Origin: Zobellia roscoffensis
Lineage (GTDB): Bacteria > Bacteroidota > Bacteroidia > Flavobacteriales > Flavobacteriaceae
NCBI RefSeq assembly: GCF_015330165.1
Contig: NZ_JADDXT010000002.1
Location: 4,442,911 to 4,506,910, forward strand
Direction: 5' to 3'
Length of the DNA stretch: 64,000 nucleotides
The notes below the pieces were generated by a model. It saw nothing but the letters and a program-made list of their open reading frames with translations. It had not been told where the DNA came from and ran no database searches. The translations under genes and the position numbers were made by a program. Shown here piece by piece: positions 47,286-56,314 of this stretch (positions within the stretch are counted from its first letter, which is position 1; each line of letters begins with the position of its first letter).

Positions 47286-48833
47286 ATGATTTTAATGAAT
47301 AGAATTTTTACACTTATATTGACTGGTGCTGTTCTTGCTTCGTGCGGGTCAAAAACGGAAAAGAAAGAAGAAACTACTGCCAAAGAAACTGTAGTGAAGT
47401 ATGAACCGAATTGGGAGTCGATTGAAAAAAATTACAAAGATCCTGAATGGTTTAACGACAGTAAGTTTGGTATTTTCATTCACTGGGGTGCCTATGCCGT
47501 ACCGGCCTATGGTTCTGAATGGTATCCACGCCAGATGTACATGGATACAGCTACTTTTAGTGCTCAGTTAAAATTGGGTCAAAAAGGACCTAATGCAACG
47601 TATCTTCATCATAAGAAAACATTTGGAGACCAAAAGGAATTTGGATACAAGGATTTCATTCCTATGTTCAAGGCCGAAAAATTTGATGCTAAAGAATGGA
47701 TAGATATTTTTAAGAAATCAGGTGCTAAATATGTAATTCCTGTTGCGGACCACCATGATGGTTTTGCCATGTACAAATCTAACACTACACGTTGGAATTC
47801 AGTAGACATGGGGCCTAAACGTGATGTTTTAGGTGAACTTTTTAAAGAAGGTCGTGAACAAGGTATGATAATGGGAGCGTCTTCTCACTACGCTTTTAAC
47901 TGGTCTTTCTATAATAAAAAAGACAAGTTCGACACCACCGACCCAGAATATGCAGATTTATACTCTCCTAAAGGAAAGGACCTAACGGAGCCTGTTTCTG
48001 AAGAGTTTAAAAAAATGTGGTGGGATAGAACGGTAGATTTAATTGACAACTACCAACCGGATATTCTTTGGTTTGATTTCTATCTAGACATTCCTGATTA
48101 TAAAGAATATCGTCCTAAAATTGCAGCTTACTACTATAACAAAGGTTTGGAATGGGGTAAAGAAGTAGTAATTAACGATAAGAATTTTGACCACGAGGCT
48201 TTCCCTGAAGGTACTGTCATCTATGATTTAGAACGTGGTAAGCTTCCTGGGATTCGTAAACTGCCTTGGCAAACGGATACTTCTATCGGAAAAAATTCTT
48301 GGTGCTATGTTACCAACTGGGAATCCAGAACTGCTAATAGTTTGGTTGATGATTTAGTTGATATTGTATCTAAAAACGGAAACCTTTTACTTAATGTAGG
48401 TCCAAAAGCAGATGGTACCATCCCAGAAGATCAGAAAGAAATTTTATTTCAAATTGGAGATTGGTTGAATACAAATGGTGAAGCCATTTACGACACGGAA
48501 TACTGGAGCACTTTTGGCGAAGGACCTACCGAAGTTAAGAAAGGACACCACAGTGAAGGTCAGAACAAAGGCTTTACCGGTCAAGATATTCGCTTTACTA
48601 AAAAAGGAGATAAGCTTTATGCCATCATGATGGAATGGCCAGAAGGCAACAAAGTAGATATTAAATCTTTAGGGAAAGCCAGTGAATATGGTAAGGACCT
48701 AAATATCAAAAACGTGAGATTACTAGGTAGTGATGCTAAAATTTCCTTTGATGTGAAGGACGATGCGCTTTCAATTTCTGACTTGGGCAACAAGTCTGGA
48801 GATTTTGCACACGTGCTTGAGATATCGTTATAG
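47286..48833 (+). CDS. GH29 alpha-L-fucosidase / alpha-L-galactosidase lipoprotein
   Basis: A 515-residue family 29 glycosidase with a lipobox (AVLASC, Cys20). Substrate-binding motifs are FGIFIHWG (about 61-68) and HHDGF (156-160). The nucleophile Asp264 lies in LWFDF, and a C-terminal beta domain spans about 400-515. GH29 cleaves terminal alpha-L-fucose, and some members act on alpha-L-galactose, which differs only by a 6-hydroxyl. The next operon degrades L-galactose, so alpha-L-galactosidase activity on desulfated porphyran fragments is the more likely role. The start may instead be the ATG at 47295, which gives a tighter lipoprotein signal. It ends in its own terminator. Confidence 0.87.
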   Translation: MILMNRIFTLILTGAVLASCGSKTEKKEETTAKETVVKYEPNWESIEKNYKDPEWFNDSKFGIFIHWGAYAVPAYGSEWYPRQMYMDTATFSAQLKLGQKGPNATYLHHKKTFGDQKEFGYKDFIPMFKAEKFDAKEWIDIFKKSGAKYVIPVADHHDGFAMYKSNTTRWNSVDMGPKRDVLGELFKEGREQGMIMGASSHYAFNWSFYNKKDKFDTTDPEYADLYSPKGKDLTEPVSEEFKKMWWDRTVDLIDNYQPDILWFDFYLDIPDYKEYRPKIAAYYYNKGLEWGKEVVINDKNFDHEAFPEGTVIYDLERGKLPGIRKLPWQTDTSIGKNSWCYVTNWESRTANSLVDDLVDIVSKNGNLLLNVGPKADGTIPEDQKEILFQIGDWLNTNGEAIYDTEYWSTFGEGPTEVKKGHHSEGQNKGFTGQDIRFTKKGDKLYAIMMEWPEGNKVDIKSLGKASEYGKDLNIKNVRLLGSDAKISFDVKDDALSISDLGNKSGDFAHVLEISL

Positions 48834-48851
48834 TACAGTAATAAAGAAGTT

Positions 48852-48864
48852 AGTTGAGTTAGTT
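48852..48864 (+). repeat. 13-base 3'-UTR motif, copy 3
   Basis: AGTTGAGTTAGTT, 18 bases after the GH29 stop and 14 bases before the terminator stem. Confidence 0.6.
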
Positions 48865-48878
48865 TTTTTTTAATTTAG

Positions 48879-48906
48879 GAGCGCACCTTAATGGTGCGCT
48901 CTTTTT
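48879..48906 (+). terminator. Terminator after the GH29 gene
   Basis: GAGCGCACC pairs perfectly with GGTGCGCTC (9 bp, 5-base loop) and is followed by five T. Confidence 0.9.
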
Positions 48907-49008
48907 CAGTACTACACTAGAGCGGATAGGTGTACAACCTATGTTCTAGATAGTATTAAAAGAAACAGCTCATTTTAATATAAATGTGACCAAAAACAGA
49001 TTAAACAC

Positions 49009-50025
49009 ATGAAATATATTGTATGCGAAAAACCGGGAGAGTTCATTCTTAAAGAAAGAGAAGAACCCACAAGAAAATCCGGCGAAGCCATATTAAAAGT
49101 AAAAAAAGTAGGTATTTGCGGAACAGATTTACATGCTTACGCAGGTAACCAGGCATTTTTTACCTACCCTAGAATTCTTGGTCACGAATTGGCTACTCAA
49201 GTAGTTGAAATAAACGAGAATCCTCAAGGTATTAAAGCAGGAGATAACGTAGTGGTTATGCCCTATGTAAGCTGTGGTACTTGTATAGCCTGTAGAAATG
49301 GTAAAACCAACTGCTGTACGAATATCAAAGTTTTAGGTGTTCACACAGATGGAGGGATGCAAGAAAAAATTACGGTTCCTACCAATTTACTTATTCCAGC
49401 ACAACAATTAACGGATGACCAAATGGCAGTTGTTGAACCCTTGGCTATTGGCGCACATGCAATACGTCGTGCAGACTTAAGACCGGGTGAAACTATTGTT
49501 GTTGTTGGCTGTGGTCCTATAGGAATCGGTATTATGAAATTGGCACAAATTGCAGGTGCAAAGGTAATTGCTATTGACATGAACCAACAACGCCTAGATT
49601 ATGCCAAGAATGATATTGGTGTTGATTATGTGGTTTTAGGCGGAAAAGATGCTGTAGACCAAGTTTCAGAAATCACGAATGGTGATTTAGCTACGGCTGT
49701 TTTTGATGCAACAGGTCACAAAGGTGCTCTTGAAGCCGGTCCAGATTATATGTCACATGGTGGAAGATACGTATTGGTAGGTCTTTCTAAAGGCGAATTG
49801 GTATTTACACATCCAAAAATTCACGCTAAGGAAACAACTATTATGTGCAGTAGAAATGCGACCTTGGAAGATTTTGAACATGTGATTTCTGTTTTAGAAA
49901 AAGGTGGTTTCCCTATCGATTCTTTCATTACGCACAATGTTCCTTATACTGAAATGATAGCCAATTTTGATGGTTGGTTAGACCCAGCAAACGGAGTTAT
50001 TAAAGCTACAGTTGATTTCGACTAA
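49009..50025 (+). CDS. Zinc dehydrogenase, probable L-galactonate 5-dehydrogenase
   Basis: A 338-residue MDR dehydrogenase with catalytic ligands Cys37, His59 and Glu60, a complete four-cysteine structural zinc lobe (Cys89, 92, 95, 103) and the nucleotide motif GCGPIG (about 166-171). It belongs to the sorbitol/L-galactonate/threonine dehydrogenase group. It heads an operon with tagaturonate reductase, altronate dehydratase, a lactonase and a sugar dehydrogenase. In that order it fits oxidation of L-galactonate at C5 to D-tagaturonate, as known for E. coli LgoD and for L-galactose use in gut Bacteroides. Family secure; substrate inferred from the operon. Confidence 0.83.
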   Translation: MKYIVCEKPGEFILKEREEPTRKSGEAILKVKKVGICGTDLHAYAGNQAFFTYPRILGHELATQVVEINENPQGIKAGDNVVVMPYVSCGTCIACRNGKTNCCTNIKVLGVHTDGGMQEKITVPTNLLIPAQQLTDDQMAVVEPLAIGAHAIRRADLRPGETIVVVGCGPIGIGIMKLAQIAGAKVIAIDMNQQRLDYAKNDIGVDYVVLGGKDAVDQVSEITNGDLATAVFDATGHKGALEAGPDYMSHGGRYVLVGLSKGELVFTHPKIHAKETTIMCSRNATLEDFEHVISVLEKGGFPIDSFITHNVPYTEMIANFDGWLDPANGVIKATVDFD

Positions 50026-50076
50026 AAAAGCGTGCATCAATAAAACAATTAAGCACAGACAAAAGTAAAGAACACT

Positions 50077-51729
50077 ATGTCAAAGCAATTTTTGCAAATA
50101 CACCCAGAAGATAATGTTCTGGCAGCTCTTACCAATATCTCAAAAGGTTCTGAGATTTCTCATAATAACGACCGTTTTGAATTAACGGTAGACGTTAAGG
50201 CCAAACATAAGTTTACAACCACCAACCTAAACGTTGGTGATTCCATTATTATGTATGGTTCTTTAGTAGGTAAGGCTACAAAACCTATTGCTAAAGGAGA
50301 AACTATTACTACTGAAAATGTAGTTCATGCTTCTTCGGAATATGCTGTTGGTCAAGAAAAACTAAGCTGGACAGCACCGGATGTTAGCAAATGGAAAGAT
50401 GTTACTTTCAACGGATATCATAGAGCAGACGGGAATGTAGGTACGGCCAATCATTGGCTAGTAATTCCTCTAGTTTTCTGTGAGAACAGAAATGTAGACG
50501 TAATGAAATCTGCATTATTAAAATCATTAGGATATCATACCACAACTGATTTTGTAGTGGACACTGAGGTTCTTGTCAAGCAATATAAAAACGGCGCTTC
50601 TGAGAGTGACCTTTTATCTTCTGATATTATTAAAACTTCCGAAGAAATAAAGCAAAATAGAACCTTTCCGAACGTTGACGGTATCAAATTTTTGAACCAT
50701 GATGGTGGCTGTGGCGGTATTCGTCAAGATTCTGAGACACTTTGTAATCTATTGGCGGGATACATTACCCACCCAAATACGGCAGGTGCAACAATTTTAA
50801 GCTTGGGTTGCCAAAATGCACAATTTAAATTATTAGAAGCTGCTATAGCCAAGCTTGACCCTAACTTTAAAAAGCCACTTCATATTCTAGAACAACAAAA
50901 AAGTTCTAGTGAACGTCAGTTTATAGAAGAGGCCGTTAAAAAAACATTTGTAGGTTTAATCGAAGCCAATAAAACTGAAAGGAAACCAGCTCCTCTTACT
51001 AACCTTGTTTTAGGTTTGGAATGTGGTGGTTCTGATGGTTTTTCAGGGATATCTGCAAATCCATCTTTGGGTTACGCTTCAGATTTATTGGTTGGTTTAG
51101 GAGCTACTACCGTACTTTCAGAATTTCCTGAATTGAACGGTGTAGAACAAGAACTTATTAACCGTTGTGAAACGGAAGAAAATGCAACAAAGTTTGCAAA
51201 ACTTATGCGTGCTTATTCGGACAAAGCAGTTTCTGTTGGATCTGGATTTGAAAATAATCCATCGCCTGGAAACATTAAAGACGGACTTATTACCGATGCT
51301 ATGAAGTCCGCTGGAGCAGCCAAAAAAGGTGGTACAAGTCCGGTTACCGATGTACTGGATTATACAGAACCCGTTAGAAAAAAAGGTCTGAATCTTTTAT
51401 GTACGCCTGGTAATGATGTAGAAAGTACTACAGGTCTTGCCGGATCAGGTTGTAACGTAATCTGTTTTACAACAGGATTGGGAACACCTACTGGAAACCC
51501 TATTGCTCCGGTCATAAAATTATCCAGCAACAATACACTCAGTAGCCGTATGAAAGACATCATCGACTTTAATACCGGAACTGTAATTACAGGAGAGGAT
51601 ACTATTGAAACCAAAGGTGAGGAGCTATTGGAATACATTATAAAGGTAGCAAGCGGAGAAGTTATTCCCGCAGCCGTACGATTAGGCCAAGAGGATTTTA
51701 TCCCTTGGAAAAGAGGTATATCACTATAA
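50077..51729 (+). CDS. uxaA: Altronate dehydratase (UxaA family, SAF + catalytic domain)
   Basis: A 550-residue fused altronate dehydratase: an N-terminal SAF domain (about 1-95), then the UxaA catalytic region beginning at FNGYHRADGNVGTANHWLVIP (about 110). Conserved segments include GGCGG (about 210), LGLECGGSDGFSGI (about 313-327) and the C-terminal glycine-rich CTPGND...GSGCN stretch. It dehydrates D-altronate to 2-keto-3-deoxy-D-gluconate in the cytoplasm. It lies 51 bases after the dehydrogenase and 39 before uxaB. A related dehydratase role on L-fuconate cannot be excluded, but the neighbours favour altronate. Confidence 0.85.
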   Translation: MSKQFLQIHPEDNVLAALTNISKGSEISHNNDRFELTVDVKAKHKFTTTNLNVGDSIIMYGSLVGKATKPIAKGETITTENVVHASSEYAVGQEKLSWTAPDVSKWKDVTFNGYHRADGNVGTANHWLVIPLVFCENRNVDVMKSALLKSLGYHTTTDFVVDTEVLVKQYKNGASESDLLSSDIIKTSEEIKQNRTFPNVDGIKFLNHDGGCGGIRQDSETLCNLLAGYITHPNTAGATILSLGCQNAQFKLLEAAIAKLDPNFKKPLHILEQQKSSSERQFIEEAVKKTFVGLIEANKTERKPAPLTNLVLGLECGGSDGFSGISANPSLGYASDLLVGLGATTVLSEFPELNGVEQELINRCETEENATKFAKLMRAYSDKAVSVGSGFENNPSPGNIKDGLITDAMKSAGAAKKGGTSPVTDVLDYTEPVRKKGLNLLCTPGNDVESTTGLAGSGCNVICFTTGLGTPTGNPIAPVIKLSSNNTLSSRMKDIIDFNTGTVITGEDTIETKGEELLEYIIKVASGEVIPAAVRLGQEDFIPWKRGISL

Positions 51730-51768
51730 TTATCTCAACTAAAATTTAACTCAACAAACAGCTAATTA

Positions 51769-53214
51769 ATGCAAATTTTAAATCATACAAACGTCCCCAA
51801 TAGAACGCAACGACCATTAAAGGTAATGCAGTTTGGTGGCGGAAATTTTTTACGTGCTTTTGTGGACTGGATGGTTCACGTACTCAACCAAGAAACAAAT
51901 TTTAATGGCGATATAGCCATCATAAAACCAACTGCAGGCGGTGATTATGCCGAATTAAAAACGCAAAACGGACTTTTTACCGTTGTTCTTGACGGTATTA
52001 AAAATGGAAAGTTAGTTGCCGAAAAAACATTGGTTACTGAAGTACAGGAGGTAATTCACTCCTATAATGAATGGGCTGCTTATCTAAAACTGGCCGAAAA
52101 CGAAGACTTACGATTTATCGTTTCAAATACAACTGAAGCCGGAATTAAATTCAATACCGAGGATAAATTTGATATTACACCACCTAAAGAATTTCCTGCT
52201 AAACTTACAGTCTGGCTATACCACCGTTTCAAACATTTTAATGCAGACCCTTCAAAAGGATGTATTTTGCTTCCTTGCGAATTGATTGAAGATAACGGAG
52301 AAGCCTTAAAAAAGACGGTTTTACAATACGCAGACCATTGGAATCTAGATGCTGATTTCAAAAAATGGATTGAGACTGCAAATCACTTTTGTAGCACTTT
52401 GGTAGATCGTATCGTTTCTGGTTACCCTTCTGACCGTGCTGAAGAAATTGAGCAAGAATTGGGATACAAGGATGACCTTTTAGTTGCTGGTGAGTATTAC
52501 CACAGCTGGGTAATCCAAGCGAATGAAACGGTTCAAAAAGAACTTCCATTTTCGGAAACTGACCTAAACGTGGAATTCGTAAATGACCTTGCTCCCTACC
52601 GCGAGATGAAAGTCCGTATTTTAAATGGTGCACATACTTCTATGGTTCCCGTTGGTTATTTGGCTGGTATCCGTTTTGTGAAAGAGGCGATGGAGAACGA
52701 GGTCGTGAGTAACTTTGTAGAAAGTCTTCTTTTAGAGGAATCCGCAACTACACTTGATTTTCCGGATGATGTAAAAAATAAGTTTGTTGGTGATGTTCTT
52801 GATCGTTTTAGAAATCCCCTTTTAAAACATCAACTTATAAGCATCTCCTTAAATAGTACTTCTAAGTTCGTTGCTCGTTTATTGCCTACCCTAAAAGATT
52901 ATTACAATGCTCAAGACAAGTTACCAAAACGCATTGTTTTTGGACTTTCAGCTATGCTCCGGTTTTATAAGGGCGAGTTTAACGGTGAGAACATTGCTCT
53001 TAATGATGATAAGGCTGTTTTAAGTTTCTTTGAATCGGAATGGGAGAAAGTAGACAATGGTTCAAGCTTACAGGATTTTACAAAAAATGTATTGAGTAAC
53101 ACTGCTATTTGGGGCGAAGATTTAACTCAAATAGAAGGTCTTTCGGAAACCGTAGCTAAGAATATCGAAAACATTGAAGCCAACGGAATCACTTCCTGTT
53201 TAAAAAACTTATAA
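51769..53214 (+). CDS. uxaB: Tagaturonate reductase (altronate oxidoreductase)
   Basis: A 481-residue member of the polyol-specific long-chain (mannitol) dehydrogenase family. The N-terminal cofactor region is VMQFGGGNFLRAFVDW (about 19-34), and the catalytic Lys281-Asn286-His289 lies in KVRILNGAH. A further conserved IVSNTTEAG lies near 117-125. It reduces D-tagaturonate to D-altronate with NADH, between the L-galactonate dehydrogenase and UxaA steps. Cytoplasmic. Its leader contains TAACTCAAC at 51747-51755, complementary to part of the 13-base 3'-UTR motif. It is separated by 28 bases from the lactonase gene. Confidence 0.88.
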   Translation: MQILNHTNVPNRTQRPLKVMQFGGGNFLRAFVDWMVHVLNQETNFNGDIAIIKPTAGGDYAELKTQNGLFTVVLDGIKNGKLVAEKTLVTEVQEVIHSYNEWAAYLKLAENEDLRFIVSNTTEAGIKFNTEDKFDITPPKEFPAKLTVWLYHRFKHFNADPSKGCILLPCELIEDNGEALKKTVLQYADHWNLDADFKKWIETANHFCSTLVDRIVSGYPSDRAEEIEQELGYKDDLLVAGEYYHSWVIQANETVQKELPFSETDLNVEFVNDLAPYREMKVRILNGAHTSMVPVGYLAGIRFVKEAMENEVVSNFVESLLLEESATTLDFPDDVKNKFVGDVLDRFRNPLLKHQLISISLNSTSKFVARLLPTLKDYYNAQDKLPKRIVFGLSAMLRFYKGEFNGENIALNDDKAVLSFFESEWEKVDNGSSLQDFTKNVLSNTAIWGEDLTQIEGLSETVAKNIENIEANGITSCLKNL

Positions 53215-53242
53215 TCCATATTCAATCTTTAAAAATTGAAAA

Positions 53243-54070
53243 ATGACGATAGATAGTCACCAACATTTTTGGAAATACGAACCGGTAAAACATTCTTGGA
53301 TCGATGATAGCATGTCAGTTATCCGGAGAGATTTTCTTCCCCAAGATTTGAAGAAGGTCTATCAAGAAAATCAAGTTGATGGTTGTGTTGCTGTGCAAGC
53401 GGACCAAACTCTTGAGGAAACCAACTTTTTATTGGATTTAGCTAAGGAGAACGATTTTATAAAAGGTGTTGTGGGTTGGGCAGACCTTAGAGCAGATAAT
53501 ATTGATTCTGTTTTAGAAAAATACAGTACAAATAAGAACCTAAAAGGCTGGAGACATGTGGTTCAAGGTGAAGCCGATCATAATTTCTTGTTGCGTCCTG
53601 ATTTTTTACGAGGAATATCCAAACTTGAAAAATATGACCACGCTTATGATATTTTGGTTTTCCCGCATCAATTAGGCTCTGTTCTAGAATTTGTAAAAAA
53701 ATTTCCTAACCAAAGATTTGTCATAGACCATATCGCAAAACCTTATATAAAAGATGGTTTTTATGACGGTTGGGCCACCTTAATGAAAGAAATAGGAAAA
53801 CATAAAAATGTGTATTGCAAGCTCTCCGGTATGATTACCGAAGCCGATTACAAGACGTGGACGGCCGAACAACTACAACCGTACATGCATTTAACCTTAG
53901 AGGCCTTTGGAAGTGAACGTTTAATGTTTGGTTCAGATTGGCCTGTGTGTCTGGTAGCAGGTAATTACGGGCAAGTAAAAAGCATTGTATCTCATTTCAT
54001 TTCAACGCTTAGCAGCCAAGACCAAAACATGATTATGGGAGCGAACGCACGAGAATTTTATAATTTATAA
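53243..54070 (+). CDS. Amidohydrolase-family lactonase, probable L-galactono-1,5-lactonase
   Basis: A 275-residue amidohydrolase-2 (COG3618) TIM-barrel enzyme. The metal motif is His6-x-His8 (SHQHFW), the later His163 lies in VIDHIAKP, and the catalytic Asp232 lies in MFGSDWPV. The family contains lactonases for L-rhamnono-, L-fucono- and L-galactonolactone. The operon supplies a sugar 1-dehydrogenase just downstream and an L-galactonate dehydrogenase upstream, so hydrolysis of L-galactono-1,5-lactone to L-galactonate fits. Cytoplasmic. L-fuconolactone is the main alternative or additional substrate. Confidence 0.83.
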   Translation: MTIDSHQHFWKYEPVKHSWIDDSMSVIRRDFLPQDLKKVYQENQVDGCVAVQADQTLEETNFLLDLAKENDFIKGVVGWADLRADNIDSVLEKYSTNKNLKGWRHVVQGEADHNFLLRPDFLRGISKLEKYDHAYDILVFPHQLGSVLEFVKKFPNQRFVIDHIAKPYIKDGFYDGWATLMKEIGKHKNVYCKLSGMITEADYKTWTAEQLQPYMHLTLEAFGSERLMFGSDWPVCLVAGNYGQVKSIVSHFISTLSSQDQNMIMGANAREFYNL

Positions 54071-54149
54071 ACTTAAGTTGTTCAAGCATATTTAGTATTG
54101 ACACACCTCAATAACCTGCTAGGAACAACATTTTAAATACGAGAACCAA

Positions 54150-54944
54150 ATGGATTTAAATTTGAAAGGAAAAGTAGTCGTTATTAGCGGCGCGGCAGGA
54201 AAAGAAGGCAGCATTGGAGAAACTATTTTACAGCGTTTGGCGGAAGAAGGTGCAATACCTGCGGTCATTGATCGTAATGCTCGTGGGTTTGGTTATGTTG
54301 AAGCTATTCAGAAAAAAGGAATTGACGCTATTTTTTGTCAAACCGATGTAACTGACCCAGAACAGATTGAAAATGCCGTAAATACAATTGTAAAGAAATA
54401 TGGGCGTATTGATGCAGTCATTAATAACGTTGGCGTAAACGATGGTGTTGGGCTTGATGCTAGTTATGAAGATTTTATGGATTCACTTAAGTTGAATATG
54501 GTGAGCTATTTTCTAATCGTTAAACATGCCCTGCCGTCTTTAATCAAATCAAAAGGCAACATTTTAAACATTGGTTCTAAAGTTGCTTTAACCGGACAGG
54601 GTAGAACTTCTGGTTACGCTGCTTCTAAAGGTGGTGTTCTTGGCCTGACTCGAGAATGGGCCGTTGATTTAATCAAACACGACATCCGCTCCAATGCTAT
54701 TATAATTGCCGAAAGCTGGACTCCATCTTACGACACATGGATTAAAACATTACCTAACGGAGAAGAAAAACTGCAATCCATTGTGAAAAAAATTCCTTTG
54801 GAAAATAGAATGACCAGCACTAATGAGATAGCAGACACTTGCTTATTTACAATCTCAAATAGATCATCGCACACTACAGGACAATTTATTTTTGTAGATG
54901 GTGGATATGTGCATTTAGATCGTTCTTTACTGACCGAAGATTAA
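54150..54944 (+). CDS. Short-chain dehydrogenase, probable L-galactose / L-fucose 1-dehydrogenase
   Basis: A 264-residue SDR. It has a glycine-rich cofactor loop (SGAAGKEGSIG, 13-23), NNVG (92-95) and the Ser143-Tyr156-Lys160 triad. It resembles L-fucose dehydrogenases, which also oxidise L-galactose at C1 to the 1,5-lactone. It would feed the lactonase encoded just upstream. The 79-base gap before it is the largest in the operon. It has no signal peptide. L-fucose versus L-galactose preference cannot be read from the sequence; the uxaA/uxaB context favours L-galactose. Confidence 0.8.
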   Translation: MDLNLKGKVVVISGAAGKEGSIGETILQRLAEEGAIPAVIDRNARGFGYVEAIQKKGIDAIFCQTDVTDPEQIENAVNTIVKKYGRIDAVINNVGVNDGVGLDASYEDFMDSLKLNMVSYFLIVKHALPSLIKSKGNILNIGSKVALTGQGRTSGYAASKGGVLGLTREWAVDLIKHDIRSNAIIIAESWTPSYDTWIKTLPNGEEKLQSIVKKIPLENRMTSTNEIADTCLFTISNRSSHTTGQFIFVDGGYVHLDRSLLTED

Positions 54945-54969
54945 TCTCAACCAACTTAAAATCATACCC

Positions 54970-56313
54970 ATGACAAAAAACACCAAAACACCCGTAGTAC
55001 CAAAGCATTTACTTGTTCCTTTTATTGCTGCGACTTCTATTTTCGCTCTTTGGGGATTTGCCAATGATTTGACAAACCCAATGGTTGCTGCCTTCAAGAA
55101 GGTGATGATTCTCTCTAACGAGGAAGCTTACAACGTACAATTCGCATTTTATTTCGGGTATGGTGTCATGGCAATTCCTGCTGCATTGTTCATTCGGAAA
55201 TTCAGTTATAAATCAGGTTTGCTACTTGGTTTGGCGCTTTATGCTTTGGGAGCTATGCTTTTCTATCCTGCTGCTGAAAATGGCTCATACACGTATTTTC
55301 TAATTTCATTATTTGTAATTACTTGCGGATTAGGATTTTTAGAAACTACTTCAAATCCGCTCATTCTTTCAATGGGAGATAAAGAAACGGCTACCCAAAG
55401 ATTAAACCTAGCCCAGTCTTTCAACCCTATAGGCTCTCTTACAGGCATGCTAATTGCCAAATTTGTAGTGTTGGACAGAATACTCTCTGCAGACTATGCA
55501 GATAGTTCTGAAATTGTTGCACTTGGTGCCGAAAAAGCAGCTGAAATAAAAGCTTTTGATTTGAATATTATTAGTGGTCCATATATTGCGGTAGGTATCT
55601 TTGTAGCTTTAGTTTTCTTTGTTATTTGGAAAACTAAAATTCCAGCAATGGTGATGGGAGACCATTTATCCATTAAAGAATCTTTAGACCGTATTTTTAA
55701 GAGTAAAACTTTCATATTGGGGGTGGTTGCCCAAATGTTCTATGTTGGTGCTCAGATTATGTGCTGGACAGCCATTTTTCAATTGGTAGAATATCTAAAT
55801 GAATCTCAAAATTTGGGTGTTGATGCCACTTGGTGGAATATTACTGCAATGGTGTCTTTTGTAACTACTAGATTTATTGGTACAGCATTAATGAAAAAAA
55901 TAAACCCCGCTAAAATGTTAGCCTATTTTGGTTTGGCAGCTGCACTTATGTGCGGTGGTATTATAATGACCTCGGGTATTCTAAGCTTAGTATTTTTGGT
56001 GTTTGTTTCTGTATTCATGTCTATCATGTTCCCTACTATCTACGGTCTTGCGCTTAAAGATATGGGTGAAGAAGCAAAACTGGCTTCATCAGGACTTATT
56101 ATGGCCATTGTAGGCGGTGCTTTTTTACCAAAGCTACAAGCTAGTATAATGGATTTTGGAGATACCGTAAACGGACAAGAAGTATTTGGTGATAAGATAG
56201 CTGGAAACATAACTGAAATTCACTTTTCTTTCCTATTACCTATGATTTGTCTTTTATTTGTTGCATTCTACGGTATGTACGCCTATAAAGTAACCAAATT
56301 GAAAACAGCTTAA
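54970..56313 (+). CDS. fucP: FucP-type L-fucose/L-galactose:proton symporter
   Basis: A 447-residue MFS transporter of the FucP group with 12 hydrophobic helices. The FucP-like opening (ALWGFANDLTNPMVAAFKK, about 22-40) carries an Asn-Asp pair. Another family signature, ETTSNPLILSMG, lies near 125-136. FucP of E. coli also accepts L-galactose. The operon encodes L-galactose catabolism, so uptake of L-galactose released by the GH29 enzyme is expected. It is followed after a single base by the mutarotase gene. Confidence 0.88.
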   Translation: MTKNTKTPVVPKHLLVPFIAATSIFALWGFANDLTNPMVAAFKKVMILSNEEAYNVQFAFYFGYGVMAIPAALFIRKFSYKSGLLLGLALYALGAMLFYPAAENGSYTYFLISLFVITCGLGFLETTSNPLILSMGDKETATQRLNLAQSFNPIGSLTGMLIAKFVVLDRILSADYADSSEIVALGAEKAAEIKAFDLNIISGPYIAVGIFVALVFFVIWKTKIPAMVMGDHLSIKESLDRIFKSKTFILGVVAQMFYVGAQIMCWTAIFQLVEYLNESQNLGVDATWWNITAMVSFVTTRFIGTALMKKINPAKMLAYFGLAAALMCGGIIMTSGILSLVFLVFVSVFMSIMFPTIYGLALKDMGEEAKLASSGLIMAIVGGAFLPKLQASIMDFGDTVNGQEVFGDKIAGNITEIHFSFLLPMICLLFVAFYGMYAYKVTKLKTA

Positions 56314-56314
56314 C

